Source: Hyphococcus sp.
GTDB taxonomy: Bacteria; Pseudomonadota; Alphaproteobacteria; Caulobacterales; Parvularculaceae
DNA: 64,000 nt
Reading direction: 5' to 3'
NCBI GenBank assembly: GCA_021776335.1
Contig: JAJFGB010000009.1
Span: 372,001-436,000, forward strand
This document shows positions 9,292 to 17,364 of the stretch, one piece after another; positions within the stretch are counted from its first letter, which is position 1; each line of letters begins with the position of its first letter. A model generated the notes under the pieces. It made no database searches and was not told the origin of the DNA. It worked only from the letters and a program-made list of their open reading frames with translations. A program made the position numbers and the translations under genes.

Positions 9292-10166
9292 TGACCCTCA
9301 CTGCGCAAAGAAAAAAGAGCGCCGAGCCAATAGCGGACGGCGAGTTCCTGTTTACGGCGGAGGACTTCCAGGCCATTGCAACGACGCTGGATGAGGCGAC
9401 CGGAATTCATCTTCCGGACACCAAGGTGTCGCTGGTCTATTCGCGCCTCGCAAAACGTTTGCGCGCATTAAAGATAGAAACCTTTGCGGAGTATCGCTCA
9501 CTCATCACCAGCGCCAGCGGTAGTGAGGAACTTACCAATATGGTAAACGCGTTGACGACAAATGTTACGCGATTTTTCCGGGAAGAGCATCATTTCCAGC
9601 ATCTGAAAACCGTGACGCTGCCGCCGTTACTCGAGCAAGCAAAAAACGGGCGCCGTGTACGCATCTGGTCAGCGGGCTGTTCAAACGGCAGCGAGCCTTA
9701 TTCGATTGCGTTTTGCATCATGGAATTGCTGCCTGACGCGGCTTCATATGATATCAAGATTTTGGCGTCTGACATTGATGACAAAATCCTCGCCGATGCC
9801 CGGCGCGCAGTATACGACAGCAAATTCACCGCCGAACTGCCTGTGGAATTGCGCAACAAATATATGCGCCGCCTGAGTCGCGACAGTGATGAATGGCAGG
9901 TGTCGGACGAAGTCAAAAAACTGGTGTCGCTACGTACGCTGAATCTAAACGGATCGTGGCCTGTTAAGGGACCATTTGACATCATATTTTGCCGAAATGT
10001 TGTGATCTATTTTCAAGAACACACGCAGCAAAAAATTTGGACACGGTTCTCGAACCTCCTCCCATCCGATGGTTGGCTGTATATTGGCCATTCGGAACGC
10101 GTTTCAGGCCCAGCGCTTGATGAGCTTGGGTTTGATGGGGCGACGGTATACAAAAAGAAAAAGTAG
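9291..10166 (+). CDS. cheR: Chemotaxis protein methyltransferase CheR
   Basis: CheR methylates receptor glutamates using S-adenosylmethionine during adaptation. The 291 residues show the N-terminal helical domain (FQAIATTLDEATGIHLPDTK), the RFFRE segment, the SAM-binding loop WSAGCSNGSEPYSIAF, the acidic LASDIDD strand, and DIIFCRNVVIYF, followed by YIGHSE. Length and motifs are ordinary. The ATG overlaps the cheW stop. The receptor encoded downstream ends in a WxxF tail that CheR proteins can dock on. Confidence 0.96.
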   Translation: MTLTAQRKKSAEPIADGEFLFTAEDFQAIATTLDEATGIHLPDTKVSLVYSRLAKRLRALKIETFAEYRSLITSASGSEELTNMVNALTTNVTRFFREEHHFQHLKTVTLPPLLEQAKNGRRVRIWSAGCSNGSEPYSIAFCIMELLPDAASYDIKILASDIDDKILADARRAVYDSKFTAELPVELRNKYMRRLSRDSDEWQVSDEVKKLVSLRTLNLNGSWPVKGPFDIIFCRNVVIYFQEHTQQKIWTRFSNLLPSDGWLYIGHSERVSGPALDELGFDGATVYKKKK

Positions 10167-10298
10167 GTCAGTACAAAGAGGTATGGGTAGGCGGCGAAAA
10201 CTGGAGATGAGTTAACGCGACCTTAGATGGTTTTGAGTAAAAATAACTACGGGCTTAGCGCGCTGCAATTGCAGTGAGTACCCCGGGAAAGATCCGAG

Positions 10299-10688
10299 AT
10301 GGCGCTGAAAGAACATATAAAGGTTATGGTTGTTGACGACATGTCTGTTAGTCGCGGCCTTCTTGAGCAGGCGCTCGATAAGATCGGCGTCAAAAATGTT
10401 GCGTACAAAAATGATGGCCAATCAGCGTTGGATGACCTGTCGGCAAAGCCAGTTCATCTGGTGATTTCAGATTTTAATATGCCAAAAATGGACGGGTTGC
10501 AGTTGTTGGAGTCCCTGAGAAAGCAGCAGAAAACCCAAAAAATCGGTTTTGTCCTCGTGACCGGCAGTGAGGACGGCAACGTCGTCACGCGCGGCAAGGA
10601 ACTGGGCATGAATAACTTCATCAAAAAACCTTTCACACCTGACTCTCTTCGGTCCTGCCTCGAAGAAGTCGTTGGGCCTTTGGGATAG
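10299..10688 (+). CDS. cheY: CheY-type response regulator (CheY2)
   Basis: Second stand-alone receiver domain, 129 residues. The acidic pair is DD at positions 13-14, the phosphoacceptor Asp58 (VISDFNMPKMDG), the Thr in LVTGSE and the Lys in IKKPF. It follows cheR after 132 bases, a gap that includes the 12-bp palindrome CTGCAATTGCAG (10263-10274), and precedes the CheZ-like gene by 8 bases. Pairing with a candidate phosphatase suggests that this is the motor-binding CheY; that is inference. Confidence 0.92.
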   Translation: MALKEHIKVMVVDDMSVSRGLLEQALDKIGVKNVAYKNDGQSALDDLSAKPVHLVISDFNMPKMDGLQLLESLRKQQKTQKIGFVLVTGSEDGNVVTRGKELGMNNFIKKPFTPDSLRSCLEEVVGPLG

Positions 10689-10696
10689 CAACGATC

Positions 10697-11083
10697 ATGA
10701 CGGGGCAAGGGGATAAAGAGGCGCAAGCGACAGTTGCTGCGGATCAGGTGCTTTCGAGCGTCTCCAATGAATTGCGCGTGCTTACGGATATGACCGAACA
10801 GTTGCAATTTGATATCAGTGAGTTGCTCAAAGAAAATAGCAACATCAGATCACTTCGGGTCTATCAGCTTCAAAATCTTGATCACATCACGCAAGTGTTG
10901 GCGAGCCTTGCATCCTTTATGGAAGCCATCGCAGTGGGTGTTCCAGGTGATTGGTCTGTAGACGCCGCCAATGCGGCGCGCAAAATACCGCTTGCAGATC
11001 TATCGTCGCGGCTTTCACACAATGCGGATGAAGATGACGCCGCACCCCGTGAGGGGACCTCTGGAGATGTTGCTCTTTTTTAG
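10697..11083 (+). CDS. CheZ/CheT-like candidate CheY phosphatase
   Basis: A 128-residue, mostly helical protein that standard annotation might call hypothetical. The helix YQLQNLDHITQVLASLASFM carries Asp62-x-x-x-Gln66, the DxxxQ signature by which CheZ and the rhizobial CheT promote CheY dephosphorylation. A preceding amphipathic helix (LSSVSNELRVLTDMTEQLQF) would complete a helical hairpin. It ends in GDVALF, similar to the CheD end NDVELF. It lies 8 bases after cheY2. The assignment rests on one short motif plus context, so it is a candidate, not proven; it could be another helical Che accessory protein. Confidence 0.6.
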   Translation: MTGQGDKEAQATVAADQVLSSVSNELRVLTDMTEQLQFDISELLKENSNIRSLRVYQLQNLDHITQVLASLASFMEAIAVGVPGDWSVDAANAARKIPLADLSSRLSHNADEDDAAPREGTSGDVALF

Positions 11084-11466
11084 AGTCTAACACTGCCTCA
11101 GCGTGTTTCTATACATTGAATACTGATACTGTATTGTACTCTGTACAGATCATATTTCGGATGGGGATCCGGGAAAATTATCCCTGTAGAAATTGATAGG
11201 GTAAACAATTTTTAACCGCTTTCACGGTATTAAGTATGTAACTCATGGCTGGAGAAGCAGCCAGACCCACGTGCAGAAGCAGCGTTTTTTTTGGCTTTAA
11301 ATGCACGAAATTTCGTCGGTCTAAAACTCATCGAAAACCCGCTGCAGAAGCAGCAGATCGCCGGCATGAATGCCGGGGTTCGGCTATGCAATTCGTTTAC
11401 GAACTCCGCGAGCAGAAGCGGCGAGCTCGATTTTCCCAGTTATCCGACCAAAAAGGGGTCCAGGAC
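11084..11466. other. Intergenic leader with palindrome and four short repeats
   Basis: About 380 bases between the CheZ-like gene and the porin gene. The frame is open from an ATG at 11245 into the porin, but the signal peptide starts at 11467, so this is more likely leader than coding. It contains the perfect 13-bp palindrome TGTACTCTGTACA (11135-11147) and four copies of a G[CG]AGAAGC[AG]GC motif (11251, 11273, 11344 and 11412). There is also a run of eight T (11285-11292) that could end transcription from the chemotaxis genes. A promoter for the porin is expected here but not located. Confidence 0.5.
11135..11147. promoter_or_regulatory. Perfect 13-bp palindrome, possible operator
   Basis: TGTAC-TCT-GTACA, about 330 bases ahead of the porin start. 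It does not fit the direct-repeat LexA site (GTTC-N7-GTTC) of alphaproteobacteria. The bound regulator, if any, is unknown. Confidence 0.35.
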
Positions 11467-12186
11467 ATGTTTCTAAATCGTAAAACCGCTTTGGCTGCGG
11501 TGTTGTCAATTGCCTCCGTACACGGTGCTAATGCCAGTGATGCCAGCCACGATGCCGGCGCTAGCGGCAATAAATTAGAGTTTACGGCGAATGTTACGCT
11601 CATCACTGATTATGATTTTAGAGGGATATCGCAGTCCGACGGCGGGCCGGCGATCCAGGGCGGCTTTGATGCGACTTATGGCATATTTTATGCCGGCACA
11701 TGGGCGTCCAGTGTTGACTTTGGCGATGACACGACCATGGAAATCGATTTTTATGGCGGTATCGCGCCACATGTTGGCGACACGCATTTCGATTTGGGCG
11801 TAATTGCCTATATCTATCCGGATTCACCGGAACTGCCGACAGGCACGCAAAATTACGTTGAATTTTACGCTGGCGTTGCTCAGCAATTTGGCCCCTTCGA
11901 GCCCAGCGCAAAGGTCTATTATTCGCCGGATTTCTACGGTGAAACCGGCGGCGCTTTTTATGTGCAGGGCGAAGTCGAATTGGAAATTGTCGAGCATCTG
12001 CATGCGGCTGCAGGTATCGGCGCGAGTATGTTTGAGGATGATATCCTCAATGACGACTACATTGATTACCATTTTGCGTTGGGCACAGAGCTGGAAGGCT
12101 TTGAGCTCGAGCTAGGCTATCACGCAACCGAAAATTTGGCGCATGACCATGAAGCCGTCATTTTTTCAATATCGCGTTCTTTCTGA
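11467..12186 (+). CDS. TorF-type putative outer-membrane porin
   Basis: A 239-residue predicted beta-barrel of the family often called TorF or TIGR02001 (function unknown, outer membrane). I placed the start at ATG 11467 because it begins a signal peptide (MFLNRKTALAAVLSIASVHG, cleavage probably after NAS). The mature part has the family's opening TLITDYDFRGISQSDGGPAIQGG, alternating strands such as YVEFYAGVAQQF, and a C-terminal aromatic end (ISRSF), typical of outer-membrane proteins. It sits between the chemotaxis genes and the receptor gene, 39 bases before the latter, and may share its transcript. A role in letting an attractant reach the receptor is only a guess. Confidence 0.8.
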   Translation: MFLNRKTALAAVLSIASVHGANASDASHDAGASGNKLEFTANVTLITDYDFRGISQSDGGPAIQGGFDATYGIFYAGTWASSVDFGDDTTMEIDFYGGIAPHVGDTHFDLGVIAYIYPDSPELPTGTQNYVEFYAGVAQQFGPFEPSAKVYYSPDFYGETGGAFYVQGEVELEIVEHLHAAAGIGASMFEDDILNDDYIDYHFALGTELEGFELELGYHATENLAHDHEAVIFSISRSF

Positions 12187-12225
12187 GAATCCCCCCTTAC
12201 AAGAAAAATACCAGGAGACTGACGG

Positions 12226-15200
12226 ATGAAGTTCCTAGACAACATAAACATTAGCTTGAAGCTGCCCGCGATTATCGTTATTTTGAGTTTGCTCACCGGT
12301 GGCCTGACAGCGATGATGAGTTATAGCAACGCACGCAACTCGCTTAAGGTGGAATCGGAAGAGAAACTTGGGGCGGTTCTTGGCGGGCGTGTTGAAGTGC
12401 TTCAAGAATGGCTGCACTCGATCGAGATTGATATAGAGAGCCAGTCTTTCAGTCCGACAATTTACCATGCGATAGAGGAATTTACGGTGGCGTGGGCCGA
12501 AATTCCGGGAGACCAAAAGGCTTATCTGCAGGATTGGTATATTCAACGTAACCCCAACCCGACTGGCAGCAAAGAGAATTTGGATTTTGCTAGTGACGGT
12601 TCGCAATACAGCGATTTGCATGCGAAGTATCACCCCTATCTACGCCACTATTTGCGCGATCATGGGTATTATGACGTCTTTTTGTTCGATCTGGATGGCA
12701 ACCTTATTTACTCAGTTTTTAAAGAGCTGGATTACGCAACCAATGTGGTGACTGGACAGTGGTCGCAGTCTGATCTTGGGGCTGCCTTTCGCGCTGCCCG
12801 AAATTCAACCGATAACACAGCGCATTTCTTTGACCTGAAAGCATACGGGCCAAGCAATGGCGCAGCGGCGAGCTTCATTTCCAGGGCGGTGAAATCGCAG
12901 AGTGGTGAACTGGTTGGTGTTCTTGCCCTCCAGGTGCCTACCAACCACATAAGTGAAGTGATGACGAAAGCTACTGGCCTTGGGGAAACCGGTCAGGTCT
13001 ATGTTGTTGGAGAGGATCATTTAATGCGCAACGAGTCGCGCTTCACTGGCGATGATGTGATCTTGAAGCACGAGGTCGAAACGGAGGCGGTTCAACTCGC
13101 GCTTGATGGCAATACCGGCGTCGTTGAGGGGCATGCCTACGATGGGAGCCCTTCTATTGCCGCTTATGAATCTGTCAATTTGCTCGGCGTCCATTGGGCG
13201 GTCATCGCGGAACAGGCTAAGATCGAGCTTTTCCAACCGGCGGTTGATCTTCGCAACAAGATGGCGCTGCAGCTAGCCATCGCGATGCTTGCCATCAGCA
13301 CAATCGGATTTTTCTTTGCGCGCAATATCTCAAAGCCGCTCACAGTGGTGGAGGGCGCCATCAAGACGATCAGCGATGGCGACTACAAAAGCGACCTTAA
13401 GACAGGCGATCGCGCTGACGAAATAGGCGCAATGACAACGTCACTTCGTGGTCTCCGTGACACCTTAGCGGTGGCTGAGGAAGCACGCGTTGAAACGAAT
13501 TTCAAAAGCTCGGCTTTTTCGGGGTCATCCATTGCGATGATGATGGTCGATCGCGATTTTGCCGTGACTTATGTCAATGAGTCGAGCAAACGCCTTTTGT
13601 CAGACAATGCTGAGGAATTTAGGAAACTCTGGCCAACGTTCAATCCTGACGAGATTGTCGGCACCTGCATCGACACGTTCCACAAAAACCCGGCGCATCA
13701 GCGGCAGATGTTGTCGGACCCGTCGCGATTGCCGATTAGCACCGACATCACGGTGGGTGAACTCAAATTCAAACTAAATGTGAGTGGTGTGTTTGACGCC
13801 GACCGCAATTATGTCGGCAATGTTCTGGAATGGGCGGATGTCACCGAAGACCGTTTGAACGCCGGTATGCTCGCCGCCCTTGACCGCTCGCAGGCAGTTA
13901 TCGAATTCTCGCTTGATGGCCATATTATCAAAGCTAATGACGCGTTTCTTAGCGTGATGGATTATTCCCTCGGTGAAATTGTTGGCAAGCATCACAGTAT
14001 GTTTGCTGACGCCGATTATCGCAGAAGTCCGGAATATAAGGCGTTCTGGGAAGCACTCGGGCGTGGAGAGTACCAGTCAGGGGAATATCGACGCCTGGGC
14101 AAGGGTGACAAGGAAGTCTGGATCCAGGCGAGCTATAACCCGATCCTCGATGGCAACGGAAAACCGTTCAAGGTTGTGAAGTTCGCCGCCGACATTACGG
14201 ATGTTGTTATTCAGCGCCGCAAGGACGAGGAAGAACGCAAAGCGCGTGCCGCTGAGCAGACAATCGTTGTGGATAACCTTGCCACCGGGATGAAGCAGCT
14301 ATCCGACGGCAATTTGACAACACGAATCGATGTCGAATTTGCAACAGAATATGAGCAATTGCGTGTCGACTTCAACGGGGCGCTGACCAATTTGCAAAAG
14401 GCGATGTCAACGATCGTCAAGACGTCGGGCGGCATCAGCAACGGCGCCGGTGAAATCAGCAAATCTTCCGATGATCTTTCAAAACGTACCGAAGATCAGG
14501 CGGGAACGCTGGAAGAAACTGCGGCGGCGCTTGATGAGATCACCGCGACAGTGAAACAGACTGCCGAAGGGGCCAATGAGGCTAATTCGGTTGCTGATGA
14601 AACACGCGGCGGGGCTCAAAAGAGCGGCGATGTTGTTCGTGAGGCCGTCGAAGCCATGGGTCAAATCGAGGATTCGTCAAAACAGATCTCGCAGATTATC
14701 GGCGTCATCGACGATATTTCATTCCAGACCAATTTGCTGGCGCTTAACGCCGGTGTTGAGGCGGCGCGGGCAGGCGATGCCGGTCGCGGTTTTGCGGTCG
14801 TCGCTCAGGAAGTGCGCGCGCTTGCGCAACGCTCTTCTGACGCGGCAAAGGAGATCAAAGATCTGATCTCGGCCAGCTCGCAACATGTGAGCACCGGCGT
14901 TGATTTAGTCGGAAAGGCGGGGGAATCGCTGGATGAAATTGTTGGCCGGGTGGAAAATGTCAGCAATCTCGTATCGGAGATTGCGGCATCGGCCAAAGAG
15001 CAATCGGCCAGCCTCTCTGAAGTGAATACAGCTGTAAACAAGATGGATAAGGTTACACAGCAGAACGCCGCTATGGTTGAGCAATCAACCGCAGCAAGCC
15101 ATTCACTGACACAGGATTCGGATCAGCTGATGCAACTGGTTTCCCACTTTAAAACCGGGGCGGAGGAAACCCGTATTCAATCGCCGCGTATCGATACTGT

Positions 15201-15300
15201 CGCAGAACAGCAAACCCGGGCGGCTGCGTTTGCAGTGAACGGTTCTGCGGCGCTGAAGGTTGAGCACGAACAAGCGGCTGATGACTGGGAGGAATTCTAG
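12226..15300 (+). CDS. Methyl-accepting chemotaxis receptor with periplasmic sensor and two PAS domains
   Basis: A large (1024 aa) transmembrane receptor. Start ATG 12226 follows an AGGAG site. Layout: TM1 about 13-31; a periplasmic domain of about 310 residues with Cache-like features ([18 protein letters not shown]); TM2 about 346-365; HAMP about 367-415; a first PAS about 426-545; a second PAS about 549-670 with a PAC-type segment; a second HAMP-like stretch; then the signalling hairpin with its tip near 825-870 ([20 protein letters not shown]). It ends in DDWEEF, matching the xWxxF tether for CheR/CheB. Cytoplasmic PAS domains suggest a second, internal input such as redox or a small ligand. 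It is the only receptor in the window. Confidence 0.95.
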   Translation: MKFLDNINISLKLPAIIVILSLLTGGLTAMMSYSNARNSLKVESEEKLGAVLGGRVEVLQEWLHSIEIDIESQSFSPTIYHAIEEFTVAWAEIPGDQKAYLQDWYIQRNPNPTGSKENLDFASDGSQYSDLHAKYHPYLRHYLRDHGYYDVFLFDLDGNLIYSVFKELDYATNVVTGQWSQSDLGAAFRAARNSTDNTAHFFDLKAYGPSNGAAASFISRAVKSQSGELVGVLALQVPTNHISEVMTKATGLGETGQVYVVGEDHLMRNESRFTGDDVILKHEVETEAVQLALDGNTGVVEGHAYDGSPSIAAYESVNLLGVHWAVIAEQAKIELFQPAVDLRNKMALQLAIAMLAISTIGFFFARNISKPLTVVEGAIKTISDGDYKSDLKTGDRADEIGAMTTSLRGLRDTLAVAEEARVETNFKSSAFSGSSIAMMMVDRDFAVTYVNESSKRLLSDNAEEFRKLWPTFNPDEIVGTCIDTFHKNPAHQRQMLSDPSRLPISTDITVGELKFKLNVSGVFDADRNYVGNVLEWADVTEDRLNAGMLAALDRSQAVIEFSLDGHIIKANDAFLSVMDYSLGEIVGKHHSMFADADYRRSPEYKAFWEALGRGEYQSGEYRRLGKGDKEVWIQASYNPILDGNGKPFKVVKFAADITDVVIQRRKDEEERKARAAEQTIVVDNLATGMKQLSDGNLTTRIDVEFATEYEQLRVDFNGALTNLQKAMSTIVKTSGGISNGAGEISKSSDDLSKRTEDQAGTLEETAAALDEITATVKQTAEGANEANSVADETRGGAQKSGDVVREAVEAMGQIEDSSKQISQIIGVIDDISFQTNLLALNAGVEAARAGDAGRGFAVVAQEVRALAQRSSDAAKEIKDLISASSQHVSTGVDLVGKAGESLDEIVGRVENVSNLVSEIAASAKEQSASLSEVNTAVNKMDKVTQQNAAMVEQSTAASHSLTQDSDQLMQLVSHFKTGAEETRIQSPRIDTVAEQQTRAAAFAVNGSAALKVEHEQAADDWEEF

Positions 15301-15307
15301 GAAAAAG

Positions 15308-15337
15308 GGCGCGTATGGCCATAAGGCCATGCGCGCC
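15308..15337 (+). terminator. Strong intercistronic hairpin between receptor and cheB
   Basis: Arms GGCGCGTATGGCC and GGCCATGCGCGCC pair over 13 positions with one T-G wobble, closing a 4-base ATAA loop. It lies 7 bases after the receptor stop. No T-run follows directly, so it may stabilise the upstream mRNA or partly end transcription rather than act as a full terminator. Confidence 0.6.
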
Positions 15338-15372
15338 TGTGCCGTCTGTGCGTAGGTTTTAACTAATTAGCT

Positions 15373-16428
15373 GTGAGTGATGTTATGGCGCCTGTTCGAG
15401 TACTAATAGTTGACGACTCTCCGACAATGCGCGGCTTGATCGCCGCATCTATGCGCAACGATCCGGATATTGATGTCGTTGGTTCAGCGCGCGACCCGAT
15501 CGAAGCGCGCGAGATGATCAAGACACTCAATCCTGATGTGATTACGCTGGATATCGAAATGCCGAAGATGGATGGCATATCGTTTCTTGAAAAGATTATG
15601 CGCCTGCGCCCGATGCCGGTTATTATCATTTCCACCTTGACCAAAGCGGGCGCAGCGATTTCAGTGAAAGCGCTGAGTCTTGGCGCATTTGAGTGTGTGT
15701 GCAAACCGCAAAATGGCAGCGCTGTCGATGCATTCGAAAGCGTGCCCGGTCTCGTGAAGGCGGCGGCGAAATCAAGAACAAAACCCTTGGCAGACAGAGA
15801 GGCCACCCCGGTACGCCGGGATGACTATCAGCCAAATGGCAATATTGTCGCCATGGGGTCGTCAACCGGCGGCGTTGAAGCGGTGATTACGGTTCTCACG
15901 ACATTTCCGGAATATTGTCCGCCGACAGTGATTACGCAACATATGCCGGAAACTTTTACCCGCAGTTTTGCTGCGCGTCTGGATAAATTATGCGCGCCAA
16001 AAGTTTCCGAAGCGACAGATGGTGCGCCGCTGGAGCCTGGTCATGTTTATATTGCACCCGGCGGCGCCTCACATCTTGAGGTTCTGGGCGGCAGAAGTCA
16101 TTTTTGCAACCTGCGGGCTGGAGAAAAGGTAAACGGTCACCGGCCATCCGTTGATGTTCTTTTTGAGTCCGTTGCCGAGCTTTACGGAAAACGCGCTGTT
16201 GGCGTCATCCTTTCCGGCATGGGACGCGACGGCGCTGCTGGATTGCTCGCCATGCGCAATGCCGGGGCGAGAACGCTTGGGCAGAATGAAAAAACCTGCG
16301 TCATTTACGGCATGCCCAAAGTGGCTTTTGAACTAGGCGCTGTCGAACGTCAACTGCCCCTGTCGCGCATATCCAATGCCATTTTGGAGCTCTGTGATCG
16401 CGGTAAGAAGGCGGGCGCGGCGGCATGA
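15373..16428 (+). CDS. cheB: Protein-glutamate methylesterase/deamidase CheB
   Basis: CheB removes receptor methyl groups and can deamidate glutamines; its receiver domain is activated by CheA. The 351 residues have an N-terminal receiver (DD 14-15, phospho-Asp60 in [13 protein letters not shown]) and a C-terminal esterase. Counting from GTG 15373, the catalytic residues are Ser164 (GSSTGG), His190 (TQHMPETF) and Asp286 (SGMGRDG), the same numbers as in enteric CheB. ATG 15385 is an alternative start. The stop overlaps the cheD start (ATGA). Confidence 0.96.
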   Translation: MSDVMAPVRVLIVDDSPTMRGLIAASMRNDPDIDVVGSARDPIEAREMIKTLNPDVITLDIEMPKMDGISFLEKIMRLRPMPVIIISTLTKAGAAISVKALSLGAFECVCKPQNGSAVDAFESVPGLVKAAAKSRTKPLADREATPVRRDDYQPNGNIVAMGSSTGGVEAVITVLTTFPEYCPPTVITQHMPETFTRSFAARLDKLCAPKVSEATDGAPLEPGHVYIAPGGASHLEVLGGRSHFCNLRAGEKVNGHRPSVDVLFESVAELYGKRAVGVILSGMGRDGAAGLLAMRNAGARTLGQNEKTCVIYGMPKVAFELGAVERQLPLSRISNAILELCDRGKKAGAAA

Positions 16429-16997
16429 GCGGCAAAAGCAACCTCGCGACCGATCATTCCAGAAAAGAACCGCGTAAAACCCGTCAGTTTCAGGTGATCC
16501 AGGGGCAATACAAAGTCTCTAAAGATGAAGATGTCGTGCTTTCGACGATTCTTGGATCCTGCATTGCAACGTGCCTCTGGGATCCGATCGCTGGCGTTGG
16601 CGGCATGAATCATTTTCTTTTGCCAGGCGATCGCGGTGATAGCGACAAAACGTTGAGCTATGGCGCCTATTCCATGGAGCTGTTGATCAACGGCCTCTTA
16701 AAGCGCGGCGGAGAACGTGATCGGTTCGAGGCAAAGATATTTGGCGGCGCCAGTATGATGGTCGGGCTGCCAGAAATCGGTAAGAAAAATATAGAATTCG
16801 CAAGGAAGTTTCTCTCAGAGGAAGATATCCCCTGCACCAAAGAAAGCATTGGCGGCACTCGCGCACGCCGGATTAAATTTTGGCCGGTTAGCGGTCGGGT
16901 ACGACTATTACTCATCGAACAGAGTGAAGCGCCCGTCCTGGACGAGAAACCGGCTGTTGTCGCGCCGCCTCCCGGCAATGATGTTGAGCTTTTTTAG
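16425..16997 (+). CDS. cheD: Chemoreceptor glutamine deamidase CheD
   Basis: CheD deamidates receptor glutamines to glutamates so they can be methylated. The 190-residue protein has the family core [15 protein letters not shown] with the likely catalytic Cys46, and [10 protein letters not shown] with His63, followed by KIFGGASMM and a family-typical GTRARRIKF segment. The last residues, GNDVELF, resemble the end of the CheZ-like protein (GDVALF). It starts inside the cheB stop codon and is the last gene of the chemotaxis operon, converging on the flagellar operon downstream. Confidence 0.95.
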   Translation: MSGKSNLATDHSRKEPRKTRQFQVIQGQYKVSKDEDVVLSTILGSCIATCLWDPIAGVGGMNHFLLPGDRGDSDKTLSYGAYSMELLINGLLKRGGERDRFEAKIFGGASMMVGLPEIGKKNIEFARKFLSEEDIPCTKESIGGTRARRIKFWPVSGRVRLLLIEQSEAPVLDEKPAVVAPPPGNDVELF

Positions 16998-17034
16998 ATA
17001 CGTTAAGCGTTAAATGCAGCCGCTGCGATGGATA

Positions 17035-17364
17035 TCAGCCTTCGCTGTCTTCAAGGCGTATCTGGCGGGCGAGGGCCGTTTTAAGGTGTGCTTTTTGAGC
17101 GTTTTCTTCCGCAACTAAGGCTTCTTCCTCTTGATGAAGGAGCGCCATACGTGCGGCAAGGGCGTCAAGATAAATCAGCAAAGCCGGCACGTCGGTCAGT
17201 ACTGCATTTGCACGGGCATGATCTGCCAGCCTTTGTATATCCCGCAGTTGGTCGATAAGGTCCATTCGGCGTTTGCGAATGAGTTTGAATTCGCCTTGCT
17301 CTCGATCATAGATAAGCCCTGCAAGCATTTTAATTTCGGCCAGATCTTCGATTGTTTCATCCAT
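17035..17364 (-). CDS. Small coiled-coil flagellar-operon protein, unrecognised (possible FliJ-like)
   Basis: A 109-residue, almost wholly helical and charged protein with heptad-like spacing (DLIDQLRDIQRLADHAR, then EEEALVAEENAQKAHLK). There is no signal peptide or membrane segment. Its ATG overlaps the flhB stop, and it is the last gene of the flgB-to-flhB operon. FliJ, the coiled-coil stalk of the export ATPase, has not been found next to fliI or elsewhere in the window, so this protein is a candidate for that job, but it is shorter than usual FliJ and I see no diagnostic motif. The coding call is good; the function is open. Confidence 0.65.
   Translation of the reverse strand: MDETIEDLAEIKMLAGLIYDREQGEFKLIRKRRMDLIDQLRDIQRLADHARANAVLTDVPALLIYLDALAARMALLHQEEEALVAEENAQKAHLKTALARQIRLEDSEG

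Noticed and set aside
11131-11148. LexA (SOS) box
   Set aside because: The CTGTA...TACAG symmetry resembles enterobacterial boxes, but the spacing is wrong and alphaproteobacteria use GTTC-N7-GTTC; the nearby genes are not SOS genes.
11245-11466. N-terminal extension of the porin reading frame
   Set aside because: The extension is basic and low in family similarity, whereas ATG 11467 begins a proper signal peptide.
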